Assembly (NCBI GenBank): GCA_902512325.1
Contig: CABXIT010000009.1
Coordinates: forward strand, 1 to 44,156
From: an uncultured Alphaproteobacteria bacterium
GTDB taxonomy: Bacteria; Pseudomonadota; Alphaproteobacteria; HIMB59; GCA-002718135
Length of the DNA: 44,156 nt
Direction of reading: 5' to 3'
The notes below the pieces were generated by a model. It ran no database searches. It worked only from the letters and a program-made list of their open reading frames with translations, and was not told where the DNA came from. Position numbers and translations under genes: made by a program. Shown in pieces: positions 7,339 through 16,002 of the stretch. The first letter of the stretch is position 1. Every line of letters starts with the position of its first letter.

Positions 7339-9342
7339 TTGTTAGTTTTTTTTTGCACTAATGTTATTGCATTGTCCAGTGAGTGGAGTATTGGCGATTC
7401 TTCAAAGGTGAGACTAATTTCTCCATATTCTCAAAACAATAGTAAAGAACTATGGATTGGACTTGAGTATGCAATGGATCCAGGCTGGAAAACTTATTGG
7501 AAGTCACCGGGTGATGGAGGTTTTCCTCAAAATATTTCGTGGGAAAATTCATTTAATATTGAAAATATAGAAGTTTTATGGCCATCTCCTAACGAATTTC
7601 AAATATTAGGCCTTACATCATTAGGCTATCAAAATAAGGTAATTTTTCCACTTAAACTAGAAATAAGTGATGAGTCACAAGATACTTTTGTTAATTTGCA
7701 CGTTAATTTTTTAATATGTAAAGAAATATGTATTCCTGGTGATGCAAGAGTTTTTTTAGAAATTCCTGCAGGAAATAAAGAATTTACTGATAATTTTTTT
7801 ATTATGGAAAGAGCATTATCTTTTTTGCCTGAGAATAATTTCGATAGTTCCTATATTAAAAGTATTAATGCGAGTGCTTACAAAGATAATGACAATTCCT
7901 TAATTAAAATAATTGCTGAAACAGATAAGAGTTTTTTTAATACAAATATTTTTTTACATACACCTTTTGGTCTGCCAGTTGTAAAAAATTCATTAGTATA
8001 CTCAAGTAATAATCAATTTATTACAGCAGAATTTAACTATGAAAGTGATTTGATTTCAAAAGCAGAATTTCCCATAGAAATTATTATACAGGATGAAAAT
8101 CACAATTTTATAAATATACTTGATGTGCAGGTAAAAAATATTTCACCTCCTGCAAAAGCCAATAATAATTACATCTCTTATATTTTGATATCATTATTAG
8201 CAGGTTTGATATTGAACGTAATGCCCTGTGTCTTTCCTATTCTGTCTATAAAACTAATGTCAGTTTTTTCATCTGAACAAAAAAATGCTAGAATTAGTTT
8301 TTTTACTACAGCATTTGGAATTATTTTTTCTTTTATATTATTAGGCTTAATATTTTTATTATTACAATATTTTAAATTTTCAATTTCTTGGGGAATGCAA
8401 TTCCAACAACCTTACTTTTTAATTTTTATTACTTTGGTAATTTTTTTATTTATGATGAATATGTTTAATCAGTTTGAAATAAACTTACCAAGTAGAATCA
8501 GCAATTTTAGTCTTCTAAATAATAGTAATGTATATTTAAAAGATTTCTTTAATGGATTTTTTGCAACATTAATGGCCACACCTTGTTCAGCGCCTTTTGT
8601 TGGAACAGCTATAACAGCGGCATTTACTCAAAATTATTTAATAGGAATGAATATATTCTTATTTATGGGCATCGGTATGAGTTCACCATATTTATTGATA
8701 GCTAGCTTTCCAAAGTTAGTAAATTTTTTACCTAAGCCTGGTAAGTGGATGCTTTATGTTAAATATTTTATGGGTTTGTTACTTTTAGCTACAGTTATAT
8801 GGTTATCAAACATTTTATTAAACTTCTTTAATTTAAGTTTTTTGATTTTATCTTTAATATTATTTTTAATTTTATCTTATCGAAAAAAAATATCTTACTT
8901 TAAGAATATCATTACGTTTGCAGTCGTCTTAGGAATTTTTTATTTACCTTCAGTAAAAATCTTGCAAAATAATTCAGCTTTAAAATATGACGAAAAATGG
9001 TTAGATTTTTTTGAAGTGAATATAAATCAGCTTGTAGACAAAGATGAGGTTATTTTTTTAGATATAACTGCAGATTGGTGTGCTACTTGTCAATTTAACA
9101 AAGTTAATGTTCTTAATTCAAATAAAATAATACAACTATTTAAAGATAATAATGTTTTTCTTGTTAGGGCTGATTGGACCAGACCAAATCAAAAGGTAAA
9201 TATTTTCTTAGAAAAATATGAGCGATTTGGCATACCTTTCAATGCATTTTTTTCTAAGAATTTTCCTGATGGAATATTATTATCTGAGTTGCTTTCTGAA
9301 AAAGAAATATTAGAAGCAATAAATAAAATAAAAAATGAATAA
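7339..9342 (+). CDS. dsbD: DsbD-like thiol:disulfide interchange protein
   Basis: Carries electrons from cytoplasmic thioredoxin across the membrane to periplasmic proteins, including cytochrome c maturation factors. Layout: a periplasmic N-terminal domain with cysteines near LICKEICIPG, a membrane domain with paired Cys in NVMPCVFP (about residue 297) and ATPCSAPF (about 416), and a C-terminal thioredoxin domain with WCATC (581-584). The coordinates use an in-frame TTG, which gives a cut-short signal peptide. An ATG at 7293 in another frame encodes a proper signal start (MNILYNLLRSFIYILFVSFF) and would join this frame if the nine-T run at 7346-7354 had eight Ts. The true gene therefore probably starts at 7293. 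The end overlaps the next gene by 8 bp. Confidence 0.9.
   Translation: MLVFFCTNVIALSSEWSIGDSSKVRLISPYSQNNSKELWIGLEYAMDPGWKTYWKSPGDGGFPQNISWENSFNIENIEVLWPSPNEFQILGLTSLGYQNKVIFPLKLEISDESQDTFVNLHVNFLICKEICIPGDARVFLEIPAGNKEFTDNFFIMERALSFLPENNFDSSYIKSINASAYKDNDNSLIKIIAETDKSFFNTNIFLHTPFGLPVVKNSLVYSSNNQFITAEFNYESDLISKAEFPIEIIIQDENHNFINILDVQVKNISPPAKANNNYISYILISLLAGLILNVMPCVFPILSIKLMSVFSSEQKNARISFFTTAFGIIFSFILLGLIFLLLQYFKFSISWGMQFQQPYFLIFITLVIFLFMMNMFNQFEINLPSRISNFSLLNNSNVYLKDFFNGFFATLMATPCSAPFVGTAITAAFTQNYLIGMNIFLFMGIGMSSPYLLIASFPKLVNFLPKPGKWMLYVKYFMGLLLLATVIWLSNILLNFFNLSFLILSLILFLILSYRKKISYFKNIITFAVVLGIFYLPSVKILQNNSALKYDEKWLDFFEVNINQLVDKDEVIFLDITADWCATCQFNKVNVLNSNKIIQLFKDNNVFLVRADWTRPNQKVNIFLEKYERFGIPFNAFFSKNFPDGILLSELLSEKEILEAINKIKNE
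7346..7354 (+). repeat. Nine-T homopolymer that splits the dsbD start frame
   Basis: A run of nine T within the signal-peptide region of dsbD. Upstream of it the frame from ATG 7293 encodes a good signal peptide that stops just after the run (TAA at 7359). Downstream, the frame shifted by one base encodes the rest of DsbD. Deleting one T restores a single ORF. This could be a sequencing or assembly error, a slippage site or a real frameshift. Confidence 0.8.
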
Positions 9343-9805
9343 TATAATTCCGCAAATTGAAGTACCTATTATAGCAAAAGGTATAACGTCAAAAGCTATA
9401 CTCTCAGAGGAATTAAAAGATAAAACAGTTATTATATTTGGAGTACCTGGAGCATTTACACCTACTTGCTCTGAAAAACACATGCCTAGTTTTATTAAGC
9501 TACATCAACAATTAATAAGTAAAGGAATCGATGATATTTATTGTTTGTCGGTAAATGATAGTTTTGTCATGAATGCCTGGCTATTGAGTTATTCTGGTGG
9601 TGATAAAATAACTGGTATTGCTGATGGCAATGGAGAAATTTGTCAAAACTTAAATCTGCTTGTAGATAAATCTAAAAATTTTATGGGTATGCGATCAAAA
9701 AGATTTGCAATGATAGTTAAAAATAACATTATTCAAAATACATTTGTAGAAGAACCAGGAGAGTATAAGGTATCATCAGCAGAGTATTTATTAACAGTAC
9801 TTTAA
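9335..9805 (+). CDS. Peroxiredoxin (Prx5/AhpE-type redoxin)
   Basis: Thiol peroxidase of 156 residues that reduces hydroperoxides. The peroxidatic Cys sits in PGAFTPTCSEKHMP (about Cys45), the signature of the Prx5 group. A downstream ISVN-like stretch (CLSVNDSFVMNAW) and the fold length also match. A second Cys (EICQNL, about residue 108) may resolve the disulfide. No fused glutaredoxin domain is present. It starts 8 bp inside the end of dsbD, so the two redox genes are coupled, and DsbD or a thioredoxin could supply electrons; that pairing is inference. Confidence 0.92.
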   Translation: MNNIIPQIEVPIIAKGITSKAILSEELKDKTVIIFGVPGAFTPTCSEKHMPSFIKLHQQLISKGIDDIYCLSVNDSFVMNAWLLSYSGGDKITGIADGNGEICQNLNLLVDKSKNFMGMRSKRFAMIVKNNIIQNTFVEEPGEYKVSSAEYLLTVL

Positions 9806-9854
9806 GTTTTCGTTTCTTTAAATTATTTATTAATATAATATAAAATAAATAAGC

Positions 9855-11588
9855 ATGTCAGAGAAAAAAAGATATAGATCAGCAGAGTGGTATAATTCAA
9901 AAACGCATAAAAGGGACACGTTTGTTCATAGAGGATGGATGCGCAATCAGGGACACCCAAGTCATTTATTTGATGGCCGCCCTGTTATTGGTATTTGTAA
10001 TACTTGGTCTGAATTAACTCCTTGTAATGGTCATTTTAGAGAAATAGCTGAGTCTGTTAAAAAAGGAGTATATGAAGCTGGGGGATTCCCATTAGAGTTC
10101 CCAGTTTTTTCTGCAAGTGAGTCAAATTTAAGACCTACTGCAATGTTGTTTCGAAATCTAGCAAGTATGGATGTGGAAGAGGCTATAAGAGGGAACCCAA
10201 TTGATGGAGTCGTTTTATTAATGGGTTGTGATAAAACAACACCCTCTCTTTTGATGGGTGCTGCAAGTGTAGATATTCCTACAATTGGTGTATCTGGAGG
10301 TCCAATGCTAAATGGACATCATAAAGGAGAAACAATTGGTTCAGGAACAGGTGTTTGGCAATTAGATGCTGATTTAAGTGCAGGAAAAATTACTGAAGAT
10401 GATTATGCTGCAGCAGAAATTTCAATGAGTAGATCCAAGGGAAATTGTATGACGATGGGCACTGCTTCAACAATGGGGAGTATGGTAGAGTCTCTTGGCA
10501 TGTCACTTCCTCATAATGCAGCAATACCAGCAGTAGATGCAAGACGTTATTCATTAGCCCACATGTCAGGAAGAAGAATAGTAGAAATGGTTAAAGAAAA
10601 TCTTATCATGTCAAAAGTTGTATCTAAAGCATCTTTCGAAAATGCAATTAAAGTCAATGGTGCTATTGGAGGCTCAACCAATGCAGTTATACATCTTGCT
10701 GCTGTTGCAGGCAGATTGGAAATAGATTTATCGCTTGAGGATTGGGAAAAATGTGGAAAAGATATTCCTACACTTGTCAACTTACAACCATCAGGAAAAT
10801 ATTTAATGGAAGACTTTTATTATGCAGGAGGAGTACCTGCGGTCATTAAACAGTTACTAGATAAAAATTTACTTCATAAAAATACTTTAACAGTAAACGG
10901 TAAGACTATTGAAGAAAATAATAAAAATGCAGAATGTTGGAATAAAGATGTAATTAAAGATTTTGAATCACCGCTTATTAATGATGGGGGTATTAAAATC
11001 TTAAAAGGTAATATTGCGCCAGATGGAGCTATTTTAAAACCATCTGCAGCAAGTCCAGAATTAATGAAACATAAAGGTAAGGCAATAGTTTTTGAAAGTA
11101 TAGAAGAATTTCACGAAAAAATCGATGACCCAAATTTAGATGTTGATGAAAATTCTATTTTAGTTCTAAAAAACTGCGGACCTAAAGGATATCCTGGTAT
11201 GGCTGAAGTAGGTAATATGAGACTTCCACAAAAAATTTTAAAAAAAGGGATCAGAGATATGATTAGAATATCTGATGCTAGAATGAGTGGAACTGCTTAT
11301 GGTACTGTTATTCTTCATACTTCACCAGAGGCTGCAGTTAAAGGACCTTTAGCGGCTGTGCAAAATGGTGATCTAATTGAAGTTGATGTTAACAATGGCA
11401 AGCTACATTTAGATGTTTCAGATGAAATAATAGCTGAAAGATTAAAATCATATCAACCTATTTTACCAGACATTAAAGGTGGATACCAAAAAATGTACAT
11501 TGATCATGTTATGCAAGCAGACAAAGGTGCGGATTTAGATTTTTTAGTTGGTAAAAGAGGTTCTGAAGTCAAAAGACATAGTCATTAA
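9855..11588 (+). CDS. IlvD/Edd family dehydratase, L-arabinonate dehydratase type
   Basis: Iron-sulfur dehydratase of 577 residues. The cluster cysteines are visible at about Cys57 (TPCNGH), Cys125 (GCDKTTPS) and Cys198 (GNCMTMGTAS). Start and overall sequence (EWYNSKTHKRDTFVHRGWM near the N-terminus, LDFLVGKRG near the end) resemble the sugar-acid branch of the family, particularly rhizobial L-arabinonate dehydratase, more than biosynthetic IlvD. The likely reaction is dehydration of an aldonate such as L-arabinonate to the 2-keto-3-deoxy acid. The DapA-family gene 6 bp downstream fits the next step. Subfamily is inferred from remembered sequence similarity; the dehydratase fold is secure. 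Confidence 0.9.
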   Translation: MSEKKRYRSAEWYNSKTHKRDTFVHRGWMRNQGHPSHLFDGRPVIGICNTWSELTPCNGHFREIAESVKKGVYEAGGFPLEFPVFSASESNLRPTAMLFRNLASMDVEEAIRGNPIDGVVLLMGCDKTTPSLLMGAASVDIPTIGVSGGPMLNGHHKGETIGSGTGVWQLDADLSAGKITEDDYAAAEISMSRSKGNCMTMGTASTMGSMVESLGMSLPHNAAIPAVDARRYSLAHMSGRRIVEMVKENLIMSKVVSKASFENAIKVNGAIGGSTNAVIHLAAVAGRLEIDLSLEDWEKCGKDIPTLVNLQPSGKYLMEDFYYAGGVPAVIKQLLDKNLLHKNTLTVNGKTIEENNKNAECWNKDVIKDFESPLINDGGIKILKGNIAPDGAILKPSAASPELMKHKGKAIVFESIEEFHEKIDDPNLDVDENSILVLKNCGPKGYPGMAEVGNMRLPQKILKKGIRDMIRISDARMSGTAYGTVILHTSPEAAVKGPLAAVQNGDLIEVDVNNGKLHLDVSDEIIAERLKSYQPILPDIKGGYQKMYIDHVMQADKGADLDFLVGKRGSEVKRHSH

Positions 11589-11594
11589 TCAAAA

Positions 11595-12482
11595 ATGTTA
11601 AAAGGTATAATACCAATGACCTATTGTTTTTTTAATAAAAACAATTCAATTGATATACATGCAATGCGCGATCAAATATCTTTAATAAAACAACTAGGAT
11701 CTAATGGAATTGCTTGTTTAGGTCTAGCGACAGAAGTTAATAAACTTGATTTTATTGAAAAAAAGAAAATTATTGAATTAGTTGCTGAATTTTCTAATGA
11801 TAATTTACCTATAGTTATTACAATATCGGGTAAAAATATTAAAGAATATAAAAAATTAATTGAACTTGCTCAGTTTTATGATGCCAGTTGGATTGTTTTT
11901 CAACCAATGTTGAAAAAAAATTCTACAGACAAAGATTGTTTTAATTTTTTTAATAAAATTCTTGGACTAGTAGAGACTAAAACATTAGTTGGAATCCAAA
12001 ACGCAAAAGAATATATTGGTGTTGGTTTAGACTCACCAGAAATAATAAAACTTTATAATAAATTTAATAATTTTAGAGCTATCAAAGGAGAGGCTTCTGC
12101 AATACTTATTCAAAATGAAATAATTAAGTACCCTAAAAATCTCAAAGTTTTTAATGGAAGAGGTGGACAAGAAATAATTGATAATTTTTTAGCAGGTTGT
12201 TCTGGAATAATACCTTCTTTGGAAGGAACTGATATATTTTTAAAAATTTATAAATTAATTCAACAAAAAAAAATTATTGAAGCTAGAAAAATTTATAGAA
12301 AAATTCTACCCTCTATTGTTTTTTCTATGCAATCAATTGATTCTTTAGTTTGTTACGGAAAAAGAATTTGCGCATATAGAATGGGTATGAAAAAAATATA
12401 TGATAGAAAGCCAGGATTAATTCCAACAAAATTTGGAATAAAGTTAGCAAAAGAATTTGCTAAAGATTTTGGAAAATTTTAA
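11595..12482 (+). CDS. DapA-family lyase/dehydratase (probable 2-keto-3-deoxy acid enzyme)
   Basis: TIM-barrel Schiff-base enzyme of 295 residues in the dihydrodipicolinate synthase/N-acetylneuraminate lyase superfamily. The Schiff-base Lys is in RAIKGEAS (about Lys164), and the second family loop appears as LGLATEVNKL rather than the GTTGE of true DapA. The IQNAKEY segment replaces YNxP. Both changes occur in sugar-acid members of the superfamily. It is placed 6 bp after an arabinonate-type dehydratase, so the best guess is L-2-keto-3-deoxyarabonate dehydratase or aldolase. It is very Lys-rich, as expected at this base composition. Confidence 0.8.
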   Translation: MLKGIIPMTYCFFNKNNSIDIHAMRDQISLIKQLGSNGIACLGLATEVNKLDFIEKKKIIELVAEFSNDNLPIVITISGKNIKEYKKLIELAQFYDASWIVFQPMLKKNSTDKDCFNFFNKILGLVETKTLVGIQNAKEYIGVGLDSPEIIKLYNKFNNFRAIKGEASAILIQNEIIKYPKNLKVFNGRGGQEIIDNFLAGCSGIIPSLEGTDIFLKIYKLIQQKKIIEARKIYRKILPSIVFSMQSIDSLVCYGKRICAYRMGMKKIYDRKPGLIPTKFGIKLAKEFAKDFGKF

Positions 12483-13853
12483 CTAATCAAAAACTTTACC
12501 TGGGTTCATTATGTTATTTGGGTCAAAACTTTTTTTAATTAATTTCATTAAAAGTATATTATCTGGATGTTGTTTAAGTAAGTACTCCTTTTTTTGAAGT
12601 CCAATTCCATGTTCTCCAGTTATAGTTCCTTCAAGTTTAAGAGCTTTATCAATTAATTTATCACTAAAACTTCTAATATATTTATATTCATCTTCTTTTT
12701 TTGGATCATATATAACTGTTACATGAAAATTTCCATCACCAACATGTCCTACCATAGGTGCCTTTAGTCCGTTATTTTGAATTTCATTTTCTGCAAACTG
12801 AATACACTCAACTAAATTTGAAATGGGTACACATACATCTGTAGTATAAATTCTTATATCGTTTCCTTGTGCTTTAACTGAATAATAAACATTATGTCTT
12901 GCTTTCCAAATTTTATTTCTTTCTTCTGTTGTGGCAGCCCATGTAAAATCACTGCCATTATGGCTTTTTGAAATTTCTTCCACAACTTCAATTGATTCTT
13001 TATTTGAATTTTCGCTTCCATGAAATTCATAAAATAAAGTTGGTAAAGCTTCAAAGTTTTCTAAGTTTGAATATTTTATACTTATTTCCATTTGATCTTT
13101 ATTTAACAATTCAATTCTAGCAATAGAAACGCCATATTGAATAATTTCTTGTGCAGTTATTACCGCAGATTCTAGATCTTGAAATTGACATACAGCACTC
13201 ATAATACTTTCTGGAATAGGAGATAATTTAAGTTGAACTTCTGTAATAATTCCAAGGGTTCCCTCTGATCCTACAAACAGATTAGTTAAGTTATAGCCAG
13301 CAGAAGATTTTTTTGCTCTTGTCCCAGTTTTGATAATATCACCATTTGCAAGTACTACTGTTAATCCCATTACTACTGTTCGCATTGTACCATATTTAAC
13401 CGCCATTGTTCCAGAAGCGGAACAAGCTGCCATTCCACCCAAAGCTGCATTTGCGCCAGGATCAATTGGAAAAAAAACTCCTTTATCTTTTAAATTTTCA
13501 TTTAATTGTTCTCTTGATACATTTGCTTGGACCCTACAATCAAAATCATTAGCATTTACTTTTAAAATTTTATCAAATTTTTCTAATGAAATTGTTATAC
13601 CATTAGCATTGCCTACAGCATGCCCCTCTAAAGACGTACCTGTTCCATAAGGTACAATAGGAGTTCCATGAGCATTACAAAGTTTTAGTATTTTAGATAG
13701 TTCTTCATTTGAGTTTGGGAATACAACTGCTTGAGGTTTAACAGGATCATAGGCATCTTCACCCTTAGAAAAATTAATCAGTACTGATTCTGAAGTTGTA
13801 AATCGGTCTTCTAACAAATCTAGAAGTTCTTTTTGCAATACATTGTTTTTCAT
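12483..13853 (-). CDS. FAD-linked D-2-hydroxyacid dehydrogenase (GlcD/D-lactate dehydrogenase family)
   Basis: Flavoprotein of 456 residues that oxidises a D-2-hydroxy acid such as D-lactate or glycolate. The N-terminal PCMH-type FAD domain shows KPQAVVFPNSNEE, VPYGTGTSLEGH and GGMAACSASG. The C-terminal domain ends with the conserved GHVGDGNFHV and GTITGEHGIG metal/substrate motifs. It lacks the Fe-S domain of large D-lactate dehydrogenases. It converges with the DapA-family gene (stop codons adjacent). The electron acceptor, perhaps a cytochrome or ETF, cannot be read from the sequence, nor can the exact substrate. Confidence 0.9.
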   Translation of the reverse strand: MKNNVLQKELLDLLEDRFTTSESVLINFSKGEDAYDPVKPQAVVFPNSNEELSKILKLCNAHGTPIVPYGTGTSLEGHAVGNANGITISLEKFDKILKVNANDFDCRVQANVSREQLNENLKDKGVFFPIDPGANAALGGMAACSASGTMAVKYGTMRTVVMGLTVVLANGDIIKTGTRAKKSSAGYNLTNLFVGSEGTLGIITEVQLKLSPIPESIMSAVCQFQDLESAVITAQEIIQYGVSIARIELLNKDQMEISIKYSNLENFEALPTLFYEFHGSENSNKESIEVVEEISKSHNGSDFTWAATTEERNKIWKARHNVYYSVKAQGNDIRIYTTDVCVPISNLVECIQFAENEIQNNGLKAPMVGHVGDGNFHVTVIYDPKKEDEYKYIRSFSDKLIDKALKLEGTITGEHGIGLQKKEYLLKQHPDNILLMKLIKKSFDPNNIMNPGKVFD

Positions 13854-13894
13854 ATATTACTTTCTAACTATCAAAATACTTTACACATAAATAA

Positions 13895-15094
13895 ATGCAA
13901 GATTTAAAAGAATTAAATAATCGACTAGCAAAATATGTTGACCAAGGTCTGTACCCCGGATTTCAATGGCAAATTAATATTAAAGATAAAGAATTTTCTG
14001 GTAAATATGGATTTAATAATATCCACACAAAACAGCCTGTTTTAAATAATACTATATATAGAATATGGTCTATGACTAAACCAATAGTTGCTGTTGTTGC
14101 CCTAAAATTAATTGAGCAAAACAAATTAAGTTTTGATGATACAATAATTAAATATTTACCAGAATTTAAAAATTTAAAAGTCATAAATCAGGAAAATAGC
14201 GAGATTAATGATGTCAGTGAGATTAATGATTATCCTACTATAAAAGATTTACTTCTGCATACTGCTGGATTTTCATATAATATGTTGGATGATCCAATAG
14301 GGATGGAGTATGAAAAAATAAAACTATTTCATTCTGATACTTCAACATTAGAAGAAGAGATAAAAAAACTAGCAGATATACCTTTGCTTTTTAAGCCAAA
14401 AACTAAATGGCGATATTCTGTTTCAATGGATGTATTAGGGAGAATAATAGAAATTATTCAAGAAAATTCCCTACAAAATATCTTATTGGAAGAAATATTC
14501 TATCCTTTAGAAATGCATGAAACTAATTTTTCAATACCAAAGAATTCTGAAGATAGATTAATGGAATCTTATGCTTATGATTCTGCAAAATCTCATCTAG
14601 TAAATTACTATCCAGGATTACAAAAAATTGAAAATTATCAATATCCTTTAAATGAAGAAAAATTTGCTAGAGGTGGTCATGGATTATTTTCTACAATTAA
14701 AGATTATGCAATTTTTGCTAAAATGTTACAAACGGGAAAAACAGAAAAAGGACAAATTATCTTAAATCAAGAATCATTAAAGTTAATTAATAGCAATGCC
14801 TTAGAAGATTATTACTTTCCGATTGAAATTAGATCAGTAAGTACGGTAATTGATGTAAATTATGTTAATGATTTAGAACCGTATGGTTGGGGAATGGGCT
14901 TTAGAACATTAATGCACCCAAAAAAACAAAGTAACCTTGGTTCAGTTGGAGAATTTGGATGGTCAGGAGCTGCTTCAACATATTTCCTTGTAGATAATTC
15001 CAAAAATATGAACGCACTATTAATGACACAGGTATTTAGTGGACTACCAGATTTAAAAAATGATTTTTATAATTTCATATATACAAATTTTTAA
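13895..15094 (+). CDS. Serine hydrolase of the beta-lactamase/penicillin-binding fold
   Basis: A 399-residue class C beta-lactamase-like (PF00144-type) protein. The catalytic SxxK is SMTK (about Ser59-Lys62), the Tyr motif is YSV (about Tyr174), and the C-terminal FGWSGAASTYF supplies the third motif region. No signal peptide is apparent, so it is likely cytoplasmic, as for many esterase-type members (EstB-like). Substrate unknown. It lies 41 bp from a divergently read flavoprotein gene and just upstream of an exporter gene. Confidence 0.88.
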   Translation: MQDLKELNNRLAKYVDQGLYPGFQWQINIKDKEFSGKYGFNNIHTKQPVLNNTIYRIWSMTKPIVAVVALKLIEQNKLSFDDTIIKYLPEFKNLKVINQENSEINDVSEINDYPTIKDLLLHTAGFSYNMLDDPIGMEYEKIKLFHSDTSTLEEEIKKLADIPLLFKPKTKWRYSVSMDVLGRIIEIIQENSLQNILLEEIFYPLEMHETNFSIPKNSEDRLMESYAYDSAKSHLVNYYPGLQKIENYQYPLNEEKFARGGHGLFSTIKDYAIFAKMLQTGKTEKGQIILNQESLKLINSNALEDYYFPIEIRSVSTVIDVNYVNDLEPYGWGMGFRTLMHPKKQSNLGSVGEFGWSGAASTYFLVDNSKNMNALLMTQVFSGLPDLKNDFYNFIYTNF

Positions 15095-15099
15095 ATATT

Positions 15100-15963
15100 T
15101 TGACAAAATTTAAATCATCAGAGAGTTTAGGTATGCTGTTTGCAGTAATGGCTTATTTCTCTTTTTCTCTATTAGATGCTGTACAAAAAACTGCAGTTAT
15201 TTATCATTCAGTTTTTCAATTATTATTTATAAAATATTGTTTTGTATTATTTTTATCTTTAGTTGAATCACAAAGAAAAAAAAATTATACATTTTATAAA
15301 TCTAACAATATTAAAATTCAATTATTGCGAAGTGTTTTGTCTATTATTGAGTCAGGTTGTTTTATTTTGTCATTTCGTTATTTATCTTTAGCAGATGCTC
15401 ATAGTATAGCGTCTCTAACGCCAGTATTAGTGGTTGCTTTATCTGCAGTTATATTAAGAGAGCAAGTTTCTTTAAAAACTTGGCTCACAATTTTTTTAGG
15501 TTTTCTTGGAGTTTTAATTATTATGCGACCAGGTTTATCAATTTTTGATCCAAAATCTCTAATACCTCTAACTGGTGCTTGTTTTCTTAGCATCTATCAA
15601 ATTGTTACCCGAAAGGCCTCAGAAAAGGATTCTAATGAAACATCATTATTTTATACTTCAATAGTAGGTATCTTATTAATGGGCATTATTGGATATAATT
15701 TTTGGCAACCTATGATGGAAAAGTCGGTTGTATTTTTTATTGCTATGGGGATTTTCTATTCCTTAGGTCTATATTTTCAAATTATTGCTTTAAGTATGGC
15801 TAGGGCAGGAATTATTCAACCCTTTCATTATACCTTAATATTTTGGGCAATTATTTTAGGATACATTTTTTATGATGATTTTCCGGATATTCCCACTTTA
15901 ATAGGTGCAGTAGTTATAACTGTCTCAGGAATTTATACTCTATATATTAAAGATCGTTATTAA
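15100..15963 (+). CDS. DMT-superfamily transporter (EamA domains)
   Basis: Integral membrane protein with about ten hydrophobic helices and two EamA repeats; the first shows SLADAHSIASLTPVLVVALS, typical of the drug/metabolite transporter superfamily, and the second LYFQIIALSMARAGIIQPF. Members export metabolites or amino acids; the substrate cannot be predicted. The frame opens with TTG at 15100, 5 bp after the previous stop. An ATG at 15133 would remove 11 residues and is equally plausible. Probably co-transcribed with the serine hydrolase. Confidence 0.88.
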   Translation: MTKFKSSESLGMLFAVMAYFSFSLLDAVQKTAVIYHSVFQLLFIKYCFVLFLSLVESQRKKNYTFYKSNNIKIQLLRSVLSIIESGCFILSFRYLSLADAHSIASLTPVLVVALSAVILREQVSLKTWLTIFLGFLGVLIIMRPGLSIFDPKSLIPLTGACFLSIYQIVTRKASEKDSNETSLFYTSIVGILLMGIIGYNFWQPMMEKSVVFFIAMGIFYSLGLYFQIIALSMARAGIIQPFHYTLIFWAIILGYIFYDDFPDIPTLIGAVVITVSGIYTLYIKDRY

Positions 15964-16002
15964 CTATTAGACTTTTAAAATCTTTTATTTAAAAAACAGG
16001 TA

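Noticed and set aside
9834..9839. TATAAT before the IlvD-type gene as a promoter
   Set aside because: No acceptable -35 at a proper distance and the surrounding run of A/T makes it uninformative.
13330..13650. 106-residue plus-strand ORF within the FAD-linked dehydrogenase gene
   Set aside because: Antisense shadow; the minus frame carries the conserved family motifs.
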